Translations under genes and position numbers: made by a program
Shown here: piece by piece, positions 52,466 to 61,166 of the stretch
Numbering within the stretch: the stretch's first letter is position 1
Layout of the letters: each line of letters opens with the position of its first letter
The notes under the pieces: model-generated
What the model was told of the DNA's origin: nothing
The model's input: only the letters and a program-made list of their open reading frames with translations
Databases searched by the model: none
NCBI GenBank assembly: GCA_051293835.1
Contig: JBPKMA010000002.1
Span: 62,001-126,000, forward strand
Origin: DATLZU01 sp051293835
Lineage (GTDB): Bacteria > Nitrospirota > Nitrospiria > Nitrospirales > Nitrospiraceae
DNA length: 64,000 bases
Reading direction: 5' to 3'

Positions 52466-54648
52466 GACAGCTCAATCCCCGCCTCTTGTAACGCGCTGGT
52501 CAGCATCGCCACATCAACCTCAAGATACCTACGCTCAACAGGGGACAACCCCGAGAGCGAGTATCGCCTCTGCCGATCCACAATCTCCTGGTATTCGTGT
52601 TTGGCTTTCTGGTGCTCGTCTTGACGGTTGAGATACAGCTGGACCAGCCAAGCCCGGCCGGGCAAAAAATTTGGTTCGAGCTCCACCGCCTCGCGGATCA
52701 GCCGCTCGGCCACGGCGCCCTCCCCTAAGGCCCACAAGACTTGTCCCAAGGCCAACCGCTCGAACACGGCATAGGGCATCATGCGCAGTGCCTCCTCGTA
52801 CGCCTCCTTCGCAACGAGAAGCCATGACCGCTTGTCTTCTGATGTGCGGATCAATTCATTGCGTGAAGCGATCGCTACTGCCATCTCCCCGGAGATCGCC
52901 CACAATCGTCCATCAAGCGGGTTACAGACCGTCGCCTGCCTCACTTCGGCAAGCGACATTGCCAAGGCCGTTGAATCATGCGTTTGTTCAAAGACGCGAA
53001 AGGACACGGCGCCGAGAGCACTGTGATAGAGCGCCTTCCCTGGATCGAGCTCCGCAGCTCGGTGAAAGTGTGCCATCGCACGGTTGAGGTCCCCTCGATC
53101 CAGCGCTCGTCCGCCGGCTTGATAGAATAGCCATGCCGTTCCCAGCATCACGACAATGGACGCCAGCACGATGAGCGCGCCGCCGCCCGCCCATCTCCAC
53201 AGCCACGGACGACGGACCATCAGCGCCGGCTCAGGATGAGCGTTCTTGTCCGCTAGTCTCGGGGCCACCAGGATCACGGCGACCGAGAGCACTAGCAGAA
53301 TCGCGATCGGCGGCTCGTGCAAATTCGAGTCGGTGGCTGCATGGGCAAGGATACTCGCCACCGCACCAATGGCCCCGACGAGTATCCCGCGTTGCCACCG
53401 CACAAGGCGTAAGCGGAGGGCTGCCCTGGCCCGGCGCACCACTTCAAGCCCCCCCCACACAAAGAGCACCAGTCCGAGCACTCCGAGCTCAGCTCCAATC
53501 TGCGCAATCTCACTATGCGGCGTCCGAGCAACTTGGGCATACCGGGCGACCTGCTGTTCAACAGGAAAGGCATAGCGAGGCGCGATATATTGGTACAGCC
53601 CCAGCCCGACCCCGAAGGGATGCTCCATCATCATGCGAGCCGCTTGTTGCCACATCTGGAGTCGCGCATAGGCCACCGGATTCTGCCGGTGCTCAGCGAG
53701 CACGCGGTCCCGCCAAGGAGTCGGCAAAAGCATCACGATCACCATGATCGCTCCAATGGCAAAGAGGCCGCGCCTTCCCCAGCGCAGCGCAAAGACCGTT
53801 CCTGCGCCAGCCACCAGTGCGAGCATTCCGCCGCGCGAACCCGTCGCGATCAGCGCCGCAACCATCGTGCCGCACAGCAGAACCGTGACGCCGACCATGC
53901 CCGCTGAAGGGTGCCGCGGCCGACCATTGGGCACGCCGACTCGTTGAGTCATTGGATCGGACGCCTCGGCAGACTTCCGTTCTGGCCCACAGCAACAGAG
54001 GGCTCTCCAGCGATCGCGAACCAGCGTCACGAACCTCGGTGCGAGCCCCCGACACACTTGCTGCCCCTTCCAGCAAAAGGTCACCATGCCGAGCAATGTC
54101 GAAAGAATGGCTGCCAGATAGCCAGCCAGGAAATTCGGGTTGAAAAACGTCCCTGTCGGCCGGAGTTTTCCGAACCACCCACCTTGAATGAGCGCCCATC
54201 CGGCTTCCAGCCACCCCATGACGGCGAGAGTGCCAAGCAGGACAAGCACATGATTCCATCGACGCACAAAAAACACAACCAAATAGAGCAATCCTGCATA
54301 GGTGCAGAGCACGATCAGCCACTGCCGACTTTGGGCTGGATACGCGGACAGTATCGTGGACACAGCGGCGATACCGAGAAAACCTAAGAGGGGCACTCCC
54401 ACTCGGCCACCCGGCCAGTCAAACTGACCGCGGCGAAGGCCGTCGACGAGAACGGTTGCCGCCATCAAGAGCACGAGCAACCGAATGATCATGGCGGCCA
54501 CATGAGTCGTGCCGCCATCGAGCAACGGCGCAAAGACCACAAGCCCGCAGAGCAGGAGCAGCCAGGCCGGTACACCACCCTGCAGCATCTTCACGGCGTC
54601 CAGCGCAGGGTTCACTCGGCTTCTGGTCCCATGACCTCTGAAACCCAT
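52462..54648 (-). CDS. O-antigen ligase / polymerase-like membrane protein with TPR tail
   Basis: 728 residues. About ten to twelve transmembrane helices form a Wzy_C/WaaL-type core (GTFFNPNFLAGYLA, SRGGMLALVAG, RTPHSEIAQIGAELGVLGLVLFVWGG), then from about 520 a helical TPR region (YHSALGAVSFRVFEQTHDSTALAMSLAEV, YAVFERLALGQVLWALGEGAVAERLIREAVELEPNFLP). The core moves glycan from undecaprenyl diphosphate to lipid A or protein (PglL-type). The TPR end may recruit a partner. It lies directly after the pilin terminator and begins an operon with the TPR protein and ABC transporter. Confidence 0.83.
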   Translation of the reverse strand: MGFRGHGTRSRVNPALDAVKMLQGGVPAWLLLLCGLVVFAPLLDGGTTHVAAMIIRLLVLLMAATVLVDGLRRGQFDWPGGRVGVPLLGFLGIAAVSTILSAYPAQSRQWLIVLCTYAGLLYLVVFFVRRWNHVLVLLGTLAVMGWLEAGWALIQGGWFGKLRPTGTFFNPNFLAGYLAAILSTLLGMVTFCWKGQQVCRGLAPRFVTLVRDRWRALCCCGPERKSAEASDPMTQRVGVPNGRPRHPSAGMVGVTVLLCGTMVAALIATGSRGGMLALVAGAGTVFALRWGRRGLFAIGAIMVIVMLLPTPWRDRVLAEHRQNPVAYARLQMWQQAARMMMEHPFGVGLGLYQYIAPRYAFPVEQQVARYAQVARTPHSEIAQIGAELGVLGLVLFVWGGLEVVRRARAALRLRLVRWQRGILVGAIGAVASILAHAATDSNLHEPPIAILLVLSVAVILVAPRLADKNAHPEPALMVRRPWLWRWAGGGALIVLASIVVMLGTAWLFYQAGGRALDRGDLNRAMAHFHRAAELDPGKALYHSALGAVSFRVFEQTHDSTALAMSLAEVRQATVCNPLDGRLWAISGEMAVAIASRNELIRTSEDKRSWLLVAKEAYEEALRMMPYAVFERLALGQVLWALGEGAVAERLIREAVELEPNFLPGRAWLVQLYLNRQDEHQKAKHEYQEIVDRQRRYSLSGLSPVERRYLEVDVAMLTSALQEAGIELS

Positions 54649-54689
54649 AAGCGAGACAGGACCATTGGCAAAGGGTGGGGCTCAGGCGA

Positions 54690-54730
54690 GGAAAGAAAAA
54701 AGCAAGCGGGGTGGGCTGTCCCCACCCCGC
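54690..54730 (-). terminator. Rho-independent terminator of the first pilin gene
   Basis: On the minus strand GCGGGGTGGG/CCCACCCCGC (54730-54721, 54715-54706) form a perfect 10-base stem with a five-base loop, followed by TTGCTTTTTTC. It lies 38 bases after the pilin stop and before the ligase operon, so the pilin has its own short transcript. Confidence 0.85.
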
Positions 54731-54767
54731 CTTTCACGCCGAGAGAAATCGAGATGATCCCACTTCA

Positions 54768-55310
54768 CTACACATCATTCACATCAGGCACTTGGAGATT
54801 TTGCTTGATGTCATTCACATGCCAAGAGTCAACATCAGCATCATTATCCAGATTGGCCGCAGCAGTGGCAGTAAAACCATATGCTCCCCCTGTGTTCGTT
54901 GCTGCGGCTGGAGCGCCGGTACTTCCCGCGTTATACACAACCAGTGTGCCTCCGGTTGTAGCACACCCAGCGTTGGTATAACAGATGTCCACGCCTTGCG
55001 TGGTACCAGCACTGGTGTTGACACCCACATTTCCGCCTGCGGCTGGCCCCACATAGGTATACCGATTGGATGTACCCGTCAGCGTCCACCCAATTTCATT
55101 GAAGGCTCCGAAGAACGACCGTTCTCCAAAGAAGGCGCTCTCCGCAACAAAAATCGCCCCTAGATTAGTCTTCGCTTCCGACTGACGGGACTTCGCCTGG
55201 TACTTCAGGAAGTTGGGGATCGCGATAGCCGCCAAAATCCCGATGATGGCTACCACGATCATCAACTCGATCAAGGTAAAGCCCTTTTGACTTCGTAATG
55301 GCTTGAACAT
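54768..55310 (-). CDS. Type IV pilin-like protein (PilA/PilE type)
   Basis: 180 residues. Leader MFKPLRSQKG is cleaved before Phe in GFTLIELMIVVAIIGILAAIAIPNF (class III signal, Glu5 of the mature protein present). The rest is rich in Gly, Ala, Thr and Asn. A C-terminal motif NLDNDADVDSWHVNDIKQ has D-x-D-x-D spacing. The start is supported by GGAGGAGGACA directly before the ATG at 55310; the open frame further upstream is discounted. Promoter: sigma54 type at 55406-55421. A paralogue is 230 bases upstream. No pil assembly genes are in the window. Confidence 0.93.
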   Translation of the reverse strand: MFKPLRSQKGFTLIELMIVVAIIGILAAIAIPNFLKYQAKSRQSEAKTNLGAIFVAESAFFGERSFFGAFNEIGWTLTGTSNRYTYVGPAAGGNVGVNTSAGTTQGVDICYTNAGCATTGGTLVVYNAGSTGAPAAATNTGGAYGFTATAAANLDNDADVDSWHVNDIKQNLQVPDVNDV

Positions 55311-55405
55311 TGTCCTCCTCCCTTGTTTGATTGAGTTAACCAACACGCCAGTTGCGCGGTCTTCCTCCTCGCAGTTCAAGTTCCCTCAGCTGTCCCAAGA
55401 ATCTC

Positions 55406-55421
55406 AGCATTTTCTGTGCCA
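55406..55421 (-). promoter_or_regulatory. Sigma54 (-24/-12) promoter of the pilin gene
   Basis: TGGCAC (55421-55416), five bases, ATGCT (55410-55406) match the TGGCAC-N5-TTGCT consensus at all but one base. The leader to the ATG would be about 85 bases. Sigma54 control of pilA is well known, and the NtrC-type regulator at 8867 would be of the required activator class. Confidence 0.65.
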
Positions 55422-55540
55422 AACCGGTGTGCTCTGAACCTTTGACGTCTTTTTCAGCATCTTGACCGTTTCATTCTTTTTTTCCACCACTTCTAGTTTT
55501 TCTCGTACTGTGCCCCTCGACGTGGCCTCTTCCGTATCCC

Positions 55541-56077
55541 TCAATTCACGTCACTGAGATCGGCAATTTGTAACCCTTGTTTCAGATCGTTGACATGCCA
55601 CATGTCGATGGTCGTATCCGCATCCAAGTTCGCGGTAGCGGTGGCGGTAAATCCTGGAGCCGGCTGATCCGTCAGGCCGGACGGCACAATGGTGTTGGGC
55701 CCTGGGTCGTTCCCCATTTGCGGAAGCACCAGATCGCTTCCCGCCGTGGTGCCCGCACCCACCCGATACGCATAGCGATTGCCTGATCCGGCGACTCCAA
55801 AGCCGATCTGATCAAACGTGCCAAACCTCGACTGCTCACCGAAATGCGCGTTCTCTGCCACGAAAATTCCCGCTAAGTTCGCCTTGGCTTCACTCTGTCT
55901 GGTCTGCATTTGATACCGGAGGTAATTGGGAATCGCGATGGCAGCCACGATGCTCAACACCGCGACTACGATCATCAGCTCGATCAAGGTAAAGCCCTGT
56001 TGTCGCCGAGCGGATTGTCTCATCTCCGTGCCCATCATCTCCTCGGCCAGCGGCGATTCACTCTGAGCAGAGACCAT
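55541..56077 (-). CDS. Type IV pilin-like protein, paralogue
   Basis: 178 residues from the longest start. The prepilin site is RRQQGFTLIELMIVVAVLSIVAAIAIPNY. The C-terminus NLDADTTIDMWHVNDLKQGLQIADLSD is nearly the same as that of the other pilin, showing duplication. Starts at Met1, Met14/15 (GAGGAG just upstream) and Met19 are all possible; the long leader of 27 residues is unusual but not unknown. Shares no terminator-like hairpin with its neighbour. No sigma54 promoter found upstream. Confidence 0.88.
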   Translation of the reverse strand: MVSAQSESPLAEEMMGTEMRQSARRQQGFTLIELMIVVAVLSIVAAIAIPNYLRYQMQTRQSEAKANLAGIFVAENAHFGEQSRFGTFDQIGFGVAGSGNRYAYRVGAGTTAGSDLVLPQMGNDPGPNTIVPSGLTDQPAPGFTATATANLDADTTIDMWHVNDLKQGLQIADLSDVN

Positions 56078-56468
56078 GCCAGAGGTATTCCTTCGCTTAA
56101 GCCTACCGAGAATTTGTTGAAAGGAAAGGTTTTTCTGAAATTCACACGGTGGACATTTTTCAGACGTTCAGGATGGAAAGCTTGTTTAGCGCGTGGAATG
56201 ACCAAAAAATGGCAGGAGAAAAGAAAAAAATGGACAGCCTCCCTGAAGAGCGGGTGTTGGAAAGAGGGGAGTGGGGCTAGATGATGAAATCGAGCTGAAT
56301 CAAAACCGATACAGCCTGTATCCGAATGGCTAACCCCGCGGCTGCTTTTGCCGCGACTGGACCGCGAGAGAGGAGGGCGGCGAGTCGAAACCAGTGCCTT
56401 TTACACGCCGTCATCGACAGCCCCAAAAGCGGGAGGACCGATCCGTGCACATGCACGGACCTCGCCGC
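56078..56468. other. Intergenic region upstream of the second pilin
   Basis: An AT/AG-rich leader (about 56090-56240) precedes the pilin, and the rest is non-coding. A perfect inverted repeat TCCGTGCA/TGCACGGA lies at 56442-56459 with two bases between the arms, followed by CGCCG/CGGCG at 56463-56476 at the end of the TPR gene. The latter may be a weak terminator for that gene. Confidence 0.5.
56442..56459. repeat. Palindromic repeat near the TPR gene end
   Basis: TCCGTGCA and TGCACGGA are perfect arms with a two-base centre, just after the TPR gene stop. It could be an operator or part of a terminator; there is no T-tract. Confidence 0.4.
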
Positions 56469-58304
56469 TCACGGCGTCGCGTGTTGGAGGGACTTGTTCT
56501 CTGAAACCCTTCGCTGAGCTTGGCGGATGCGTTCTTCTTGAGTTGGATCACCCATCCCACGTTCGCGAAAACGCTCGATCAATTTGACGTTGGAGGGATC
56601 CAGCTCCAGCGCGTGCAACCAGGCTTCCCGCGCTTCCGCAATTAGATCTTGCTTGAGGTAGATTTCGCCCAAGTGTTCAAAAATGACGGGGTCGTCGCCG
56701 ACCAGATCGACCGCGCGCTTGATCTCGGCGAGCGCTTCGTTGATCAACCCCATCTTGAAGAACGCCCAGCCGAGACTGTCCACATAATAGCCGTTGTCCG
56801 GTTTCAACGCGACCGCCTGCTTGGTCAGCGCGACGGCTTCCTCGATCTTGATTCCTCGTTCCGCGTAACTGTAGCCAAGATAGTTCAGCGCGTCCGCATG
56901 CTTGGGATCGAGCTTCAGCGTCGTCTCCATAGCGCGGACTACATCGTCGAACCGGTTCAATTTGTCGTAGGCCGTCCCAAGATTGAAATGCAGATCCGGA
57001 TTGGTCGGGTGATACCGGATCCCCTCTTCAAAAGTTTGCAAGGCTAACTCGTACTGTTCGGTTTGCAAATAGGTCAGCCCAAGTACCAGATACCCCTCAG
57101 GCTGCTTGGGATTCAACTTCACGGCCTGAGAGAGGTGCGTCACGGCTTCCGGGAAGCGCTTCAAGCGATACAGCAAGACGCCCAGATGCAGATGACTATC
57201 GAAATAGTTCGGCTCCAGCTTGAGATTGTCGGTATAGGCCTCCACGGCCTTGTCGTATTGCTTGGTTTCTTCAAACATGAATCCCAGGTAATCCCGGATC
57301 TTCAGCTCAGCCGGATGGGCGGCCAAAATTTGGGTTAACCGTTCGATCGCTTTCGGATACTCCTTCAATTCGCCGTAAAGCAAACTCAGTCGAAGTTGCG
57401 CATCGAAATCGGAGGGATCGTCGGCCAGGACCTTTTCCAACTCCGCCATCGCCTCTCTGTATTCTTTCCCATTGATATGCAATCGAATCAGATGCTGGCG
57501 AATTTCTCTGCCGTGGGGGTTGACGAGCTGCAAATATTTGCGATAGACCGCGATGGCCTTTTCGCGGTTCTGCTGAGCCTCATAGGCCGACGCCAACGCC
57601 GTGTAGGCGGGCTCGAAGGCTGGATTGACAGCCATGGCCCGCTCGAAATTGGCAATCGCCTTGTCCGGCTGTTTCGCTTCCATCGCCACGCGACCGAGGT
57701 AGTAATAGCCCACCGGTGAGTCCGGCGCGATCTTGATGCCCTGTTCGATACTCTGTGCCGCCTCGTCGAACCGCTTCAGATTCAACAGCAACAACCCCCT
57801 CGAGAAATACGATTCGCTTTTGGAGGGGTCAATCCGGATCGCGCGATCGAACAGCGCGAGGGCCTTTTCCACCTGGCCGGCCCCGGCGTAAATTCCGGCG
57901 ATCTGTCCCAGCAGTTGCGCATCCTGATCCGCGGCCTCGGCCACTTCGTCCGCGTAGCGCATGGCCGAGGCAAGATCTCCTACAGAAAACAACAGCGTGG
58001 CCAAACGAGCCTTCAGGAAGCGAGAGCCGGGATCGGTTCGCAACGCGGCCTGATACTCTTGGATCGCACGGTCGGTATCCTGCGCCAGTTCAGCTTGATA
58101 GCCCAGCATGAAATGGTAAGAAGACCGGGCATCGACGGCTGAAGCCGATTTAACCCCTGACGGCGATGCATCGGGAGGCGACACGACGTCGGTCCGGGGC
58201 GCGGCGGCACAGGCGGCAATGCTCGAAAGGATCGCCGTCATGACCAGGGCGCTGAGTCCCACTCCTCTCACGGCAAGACCGGCAATCGAAACCACCGATC
58301 GCAT
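56469..58304 (-). CDS. TPR lipoprotein
   Basis: 611 residues. A signal peptide with lipobox IAAC (Cys32) marks it as an exported lipoprotein. About twelve or more tetratricopeptide repeats follow (for example ALFDRAIRIDPSKSESYFSRG, VGYYYLGRVAMEAKQPDKAI, YLVLGLTYLQTEQYELAL, YVDSLGWAFFKMGLINEALAEI). These usually scaffold secretion or cell-surface complexes; PilF/PilW-type pilotins are smaller, so that role is not implied. It follows dnaB after about 85 bases. Partner unknown. Confidence 0.85.
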   Translation of the reverse strand: MRSVVSIAGLAVRGVGLSALVMTAILSSIAACAAAPRTDVVSPPDASPSGVKSASAVDARSSYHFMLGYQAELAQDTDRAIQEYQAALRTDPGSRFLKARLATLLFSVGDLASAMRYADEVAEAADQDAQLLGQIAGIYAGAGQVEKALALFDRAIRIDPSKSESYFSRGLLLLNLKRFDEAAQSIEQGIKIAPDSPVGYYYLGRVAMEAKQPDKAIANFERAMAVNPAFEPAYTALASAYEAQQNREKAIAVYRKYLQLVNPHGREIRQHLIRLHINGKEYREAMAELEKVLADDPSDFDAQLRLSLLYGELKEYPKAIERLTQILAAHPAELKIRDYLGFMFEETKQYDKAVEAYTDNLKLEPNYFDSHLHLGVLLYRLKRFPEAVTHLSQAVKLNPKQPEGYLVLGLTYLQTEQYELALQTFEEGIRYHPTNPDLHFNLGTAYDKLNRFDDVVRAMETTLKLDPKHADALNYLGYSYAERGIKIEEAVALTKQAVALKPDNGYYVDSLGWAFFKMGLINEALAEIKRAVDLVGDDPVIFEHLGEIYLKQDLIAEAREAWLHALELDPSNVKLIERFRERGMGDPTQEERIRQAQRRVSENKSLQHATP

Positions 58305-58389
58305 AGCTTGTCACCCAACCATGTCAGCAGTGGCGGGAGAGACGCCGAACGCGTCGCCGTCGGATTATACCGACGCTCCTCATCCAGCG

Positions 58390-59727
58390 TCAAACCGCTT
58401 CACGGATGTCGAGGCTTTCAAACTTCGCGAACTTGTCGTGGAAGAACAGTTGCTTGTCCCCGATCGGACCGTTGCGGTGCTTTCGCACGAGAATATCCGC
58501 GATCCCCTTCTTCTCCGAGTTCGGATCGTAGACCTCTTCGCGGTAAATGAAAATCACCACATCCGCATCCTGCTCGATGGCGCCGCTCTCACGCAGATCC
58601 GCCAACATCGGAATCGGCGGTTTGCGGTTTTCGACGTTGCGGCTCAACTGCGACAAGGCGACGACCGGGATGTTCAGTTCCTTGGCCAATCCTTTCAACG
58701 ATCGGGAAATGTCAGAAATCTCCTGTTGCCGGGACTCGGCGTCGCTGGGGCCCTGCATCAACTGGAGATAATCCACGATCAACAGGTCAAGCCCCCGCTC
58801 CGCCTTGAGCCGCCTCGCCTTGCCGCGCATCTGTTGAACCGTGAGCGTCCCTGTATCGTCGATAAAGATCGGCGCCTGTTCGAGGCGACCGGCTGCCTCG
58901 GCCAGCCGCCACCAGTCCTCCTTCTGCAGCCTCCCAGTTCGCAACGCGTGCGAATCCACGCGGGCTTCTGAGCTGAGCATGCGGAGCACCAATTGCGGCT
59001 TGGACATTTCCAGACTGAAAATCCCGACGACGGCTCCGGCGTGGATGGCGGCATGCTGGGCGATCCCCAGCGCCAGGCTGGTCTTGCCCATGCTAGGGCG
59101 TCCGGCGATCACGATGAGATCCGATGCCTGCAGGCCGGCCGTCAGATCATCGAGATCGTAAAATCCGGTCGGCACCCCTGTAACTCGCTCTTTCCGTTTG
59201 GAGAGACGGTCGACGAGTTCGAGACTTTCCTTGATAATCTGATTGATCGGGGTGAAGGAGCGACCGAGTTTCCCCTGAGCGAGACTGAAGACCGATTGCT
59301 CGGCAAACTCCAACAGCTCGTCGATCGGGGCCAGGCCCTCGTACCCGCGGGTGATGACGTCGGTGGCCATGCTGATCAACCCCCGGAGGAGCGCTTTGTC
59401 CCGCACGATCTTGCAGTGGTAGCGGATATTCGCCGCGCTCGGCACCGCCTGGACAAGTTCCGCCAGATACGCAGCACCTCCCACCGCTTCCAGCTCGCCT
59501 CGCGCTTTGAGCCGCTCGGTCAGAGTAATGTGATCGATCACCTCGCCGGTCTCGGAGAGCTCGAGCATCGCGCGGTAGATCTTCCGGTGCGCGGTCCGAT
59601 AGAAATCTTCTTCGTTCAACAGCTCCATCGCCTTGGCGAGCGCCCCGTTATCGAGCAGAATGGCGCCCAGCACCGATTGCTCGGCTTCCAGGTTTTGAGG
59701 AGGGAGTTTCGGTTGGGAGAGATCCAT
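58390..59727 (-). CDS. dnaB: Replicative DNA helicase DnaB
   Basis: 445 residues. The N-terminal domain opens LPPQNLEAEQSVLGAILLDN. The RecA-like C-domain has GRPSMGKTSLALG (Walker A), IFSLEMSKPQLVLRML (H1a), LDLLIVDYLQLM (Walker B) and ALSQLSRNVENR. It unwinds DNA at the fork as a hexamer. I place the start at the ATG at 59727 with an AGGAA eight bases upstream; the open frame to 59769 overlaps the preceding gene. It shares the operon direction with the HisZ-like gene, 14 bases away. Confidence 0.95.
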   Translation of the reverse strand: MDLSQPKLPPQNLEAEQSVLGAILLDNGALAKAMELLNEEDFYRTAHRKIYRAMLELSETGEVIDHITLTERLKARGELEAVGGAAYLAELVQAVPSAANIRYHCKIVRDKALLRGLISMATDVITRGYEGLAPIDELLEFAEQSVFSLAQGKLGRSFTPINQIIKESLELVDRLSKRKERVTGVPTGFYDLDDLTAGLQASDLIVIAGRPSMGKTSLALGIAQHAAIHAGAVVGIFSLEMSKPQLVLRMLSSEARVDSHALRTGRLQKEDWWRLAEAAGRLEQAPIFIDDTGTLTVQQMRGKARRLKAERGLDLLIVDYLQLMQGPSDAESRQQEISDISRSLKGLAKELNIPVVALSQLSRNVENRKPPIPMLADLRESGAIEQDADVVIFIYREEVYDPNSEKKGIADILVRKHRNGPIGDKQLFFHDKFAKFESLDIREAV

Positions 59728-59741
59728 CGTCGCTGTTCCTG

Positions 59742-61148
59742 TCAGGAGTTCGTCGTGCCGCCAGCCCAATCGGCAAGCGCTTGAATCTTGACCCGCTTAA
59801 CCGAGTACCTCCGGGAGCGGCGTTTCCCCGACCGTTTTGCAGCGGGACCGGATGAGATGTTCTCAATTATCAGCACCTCATCGGCGGAGAGCCCAGGGGC
59901 GCCCAGTACCAGAGCCGCCGTGGCCTGATACCGACGCGCCTCTTCGACAGCCGCTCGGATAGTTTCGGCAGGCCGTAGCCGCCCCTCTCCATGAACGACC
60001 CGGCACCCGCGCGCCCTTAACAGGCTCGTCAACTCAAACAGGCGTTGAGACAGGTGGATGGGCGCACAGACGACATAGTCAGGCCCCGGTTGGGAAGACT
60101 CGCCAGCGCTGTCCACACTCTTTAACGCGCGGAAAAGCCGATCGACATCCACCGCAAAGCCGGTGGACGGGAGATCTCGACCGAAGCGTCCGATTAAATG
60201 ATCATAGCGGCCGCCGCCGCCGAGTTCACATCCCACTCCGTCTGCAAACACATCGAATACGAGCCCGTCGTAATACTCGAAGCCGCGGAATTCGCCGAGG
60301 TCGAGCAAGAGACATCCGCCGAGACCTGCGGACTCCAGCAATTCATACACGTGCGTGAGCCGATCGAGCGTCGAATGCAGCGTACGGTCTCGTCCGGCAA
60401 GCCGACGTCCTCGATTTAACACTTCGTCCCCTCCGTACAATCCAGGCGCTTCGAGGATGGCGCGAGCCTGGGCGAGCGGCACTCGCTCGGATGCAAGAAT
60501 TTCCTCGAGACGTGGCAGATCTTTGCGCGCAGCGGCCTCTTCAGCCCGCTTTCGTCCCTCCGCGGACATCCCCGTTCGGGCCAGCAGACCCTTAAAAAAC
60601 CCAACATGCCCCAGAGAGACTTTGAACGCACGAAGCCCGACCTGTTTCAGGCATTCCGCCATGAGCGCGATGATTTCGGCGTCAGCGGCGCCATCGTCCC
60701 GTCCGATCAGCTCCGCCCCGACTTGAAAAATCTCCCGATCCCGGCCGGCATGTTCCGGCTCATACCGGAAGACAGAAGTCCGGTAGGACAGGCGCAGGGG
60801 GATCTGCCGGTTGATCATTCCCATCGCCACGGTCCGGGCGATCTGCGCTGTGGCGTCTGGCCGCAGGAGCAAGATACGGCCGGTCGTCCGGTCGGCAAGT
60901 TGGTAACATTTCTCGAGGAGATCCTGCTCAAGGCCGGGCGCCAGCACGTCCAGGTATTCGAATGTGGGCAGGATAATTTCTTCATAGCCCCAACGACTCA
61001 ACTGAGTGAGAAGAATGCCTTCCAGCCGCCGGACCTGCATCGCGACATGGGGCAAAATGGTCGTCATCCCCGCGGGCACGAGCGAGCGCTCCTGTGAAGC
61101 GAGCGGACGGGACAACTGCGCAGATGGTGTGCTCGGCGGGCGAGCCAT
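59742..61148 (-). CDS. HisZ / HisS-like protein (ATP phosphoribosyltransferase regulatory subunit type)
   Basis: 468 residues with a class II aminoacyl-tRNA synthetase fold. It has RPDATAQIARTVAM, RTSVFRYEPEHAGRDREIFQVGAELIG and GFEYYDGLVFDVFADGVGCELGGGGRYDHLI. These fit HisZ, which regulates HisG in histidine synthesis, more than true HisRS. However, the C-terminus has a domain resembling the anticodon-binding region (YVVCAPIHLSQRLFELTSLL, RRYQATAALVLG), and length exceeds usual HisZ (about 390). No hisG nearby. Upstream is serA, downstream dnaB. A paralogous HisRS elsewhere would settle it. Confidence 0.75.
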   Translation of the reverse strand: MARPPSTPSAQLSRPLASQERSLVPAGMTTILPHVAMQVRRLEGILLTQLSRWGYEEIILPTFEYLDVLAPGLEQDLLEKCYQLADRTTGRILLLRPDATAQIARTVAMGMINRQIPLRLSYRTSVFRYEPEHAGRDREIFQVGAELIGRDDGAADAEIIALMAECLKQVGLRAFKVSLGHVGFFKGLLARTGMSAEGRKRAEEAAARKDLPRLEEILASERVPLAQARAILEAPGLYGGDEVLNRGRRLAGRDRTLHSTLDRLTHVYELLESAGLGGCLLLDLGEFRGFEYYDGLVFDVFADGVGCELGGGGRYDHLIGRFGRDLPSTGFAVDVDRLFRALKSVDSAGESSQPGPDYVVCAPIHLSQRLFELTSLLRARGCRVVHGEGRLRPAETIRAAVEEARRYQATAALVLGAPGLSADEVLIIENISSGPAAKRSGKRRSRRYSVKRVKIQALADWAGGTTNS

Positions 61149-61166
61149 GACCAGTGGAAGGGACGG

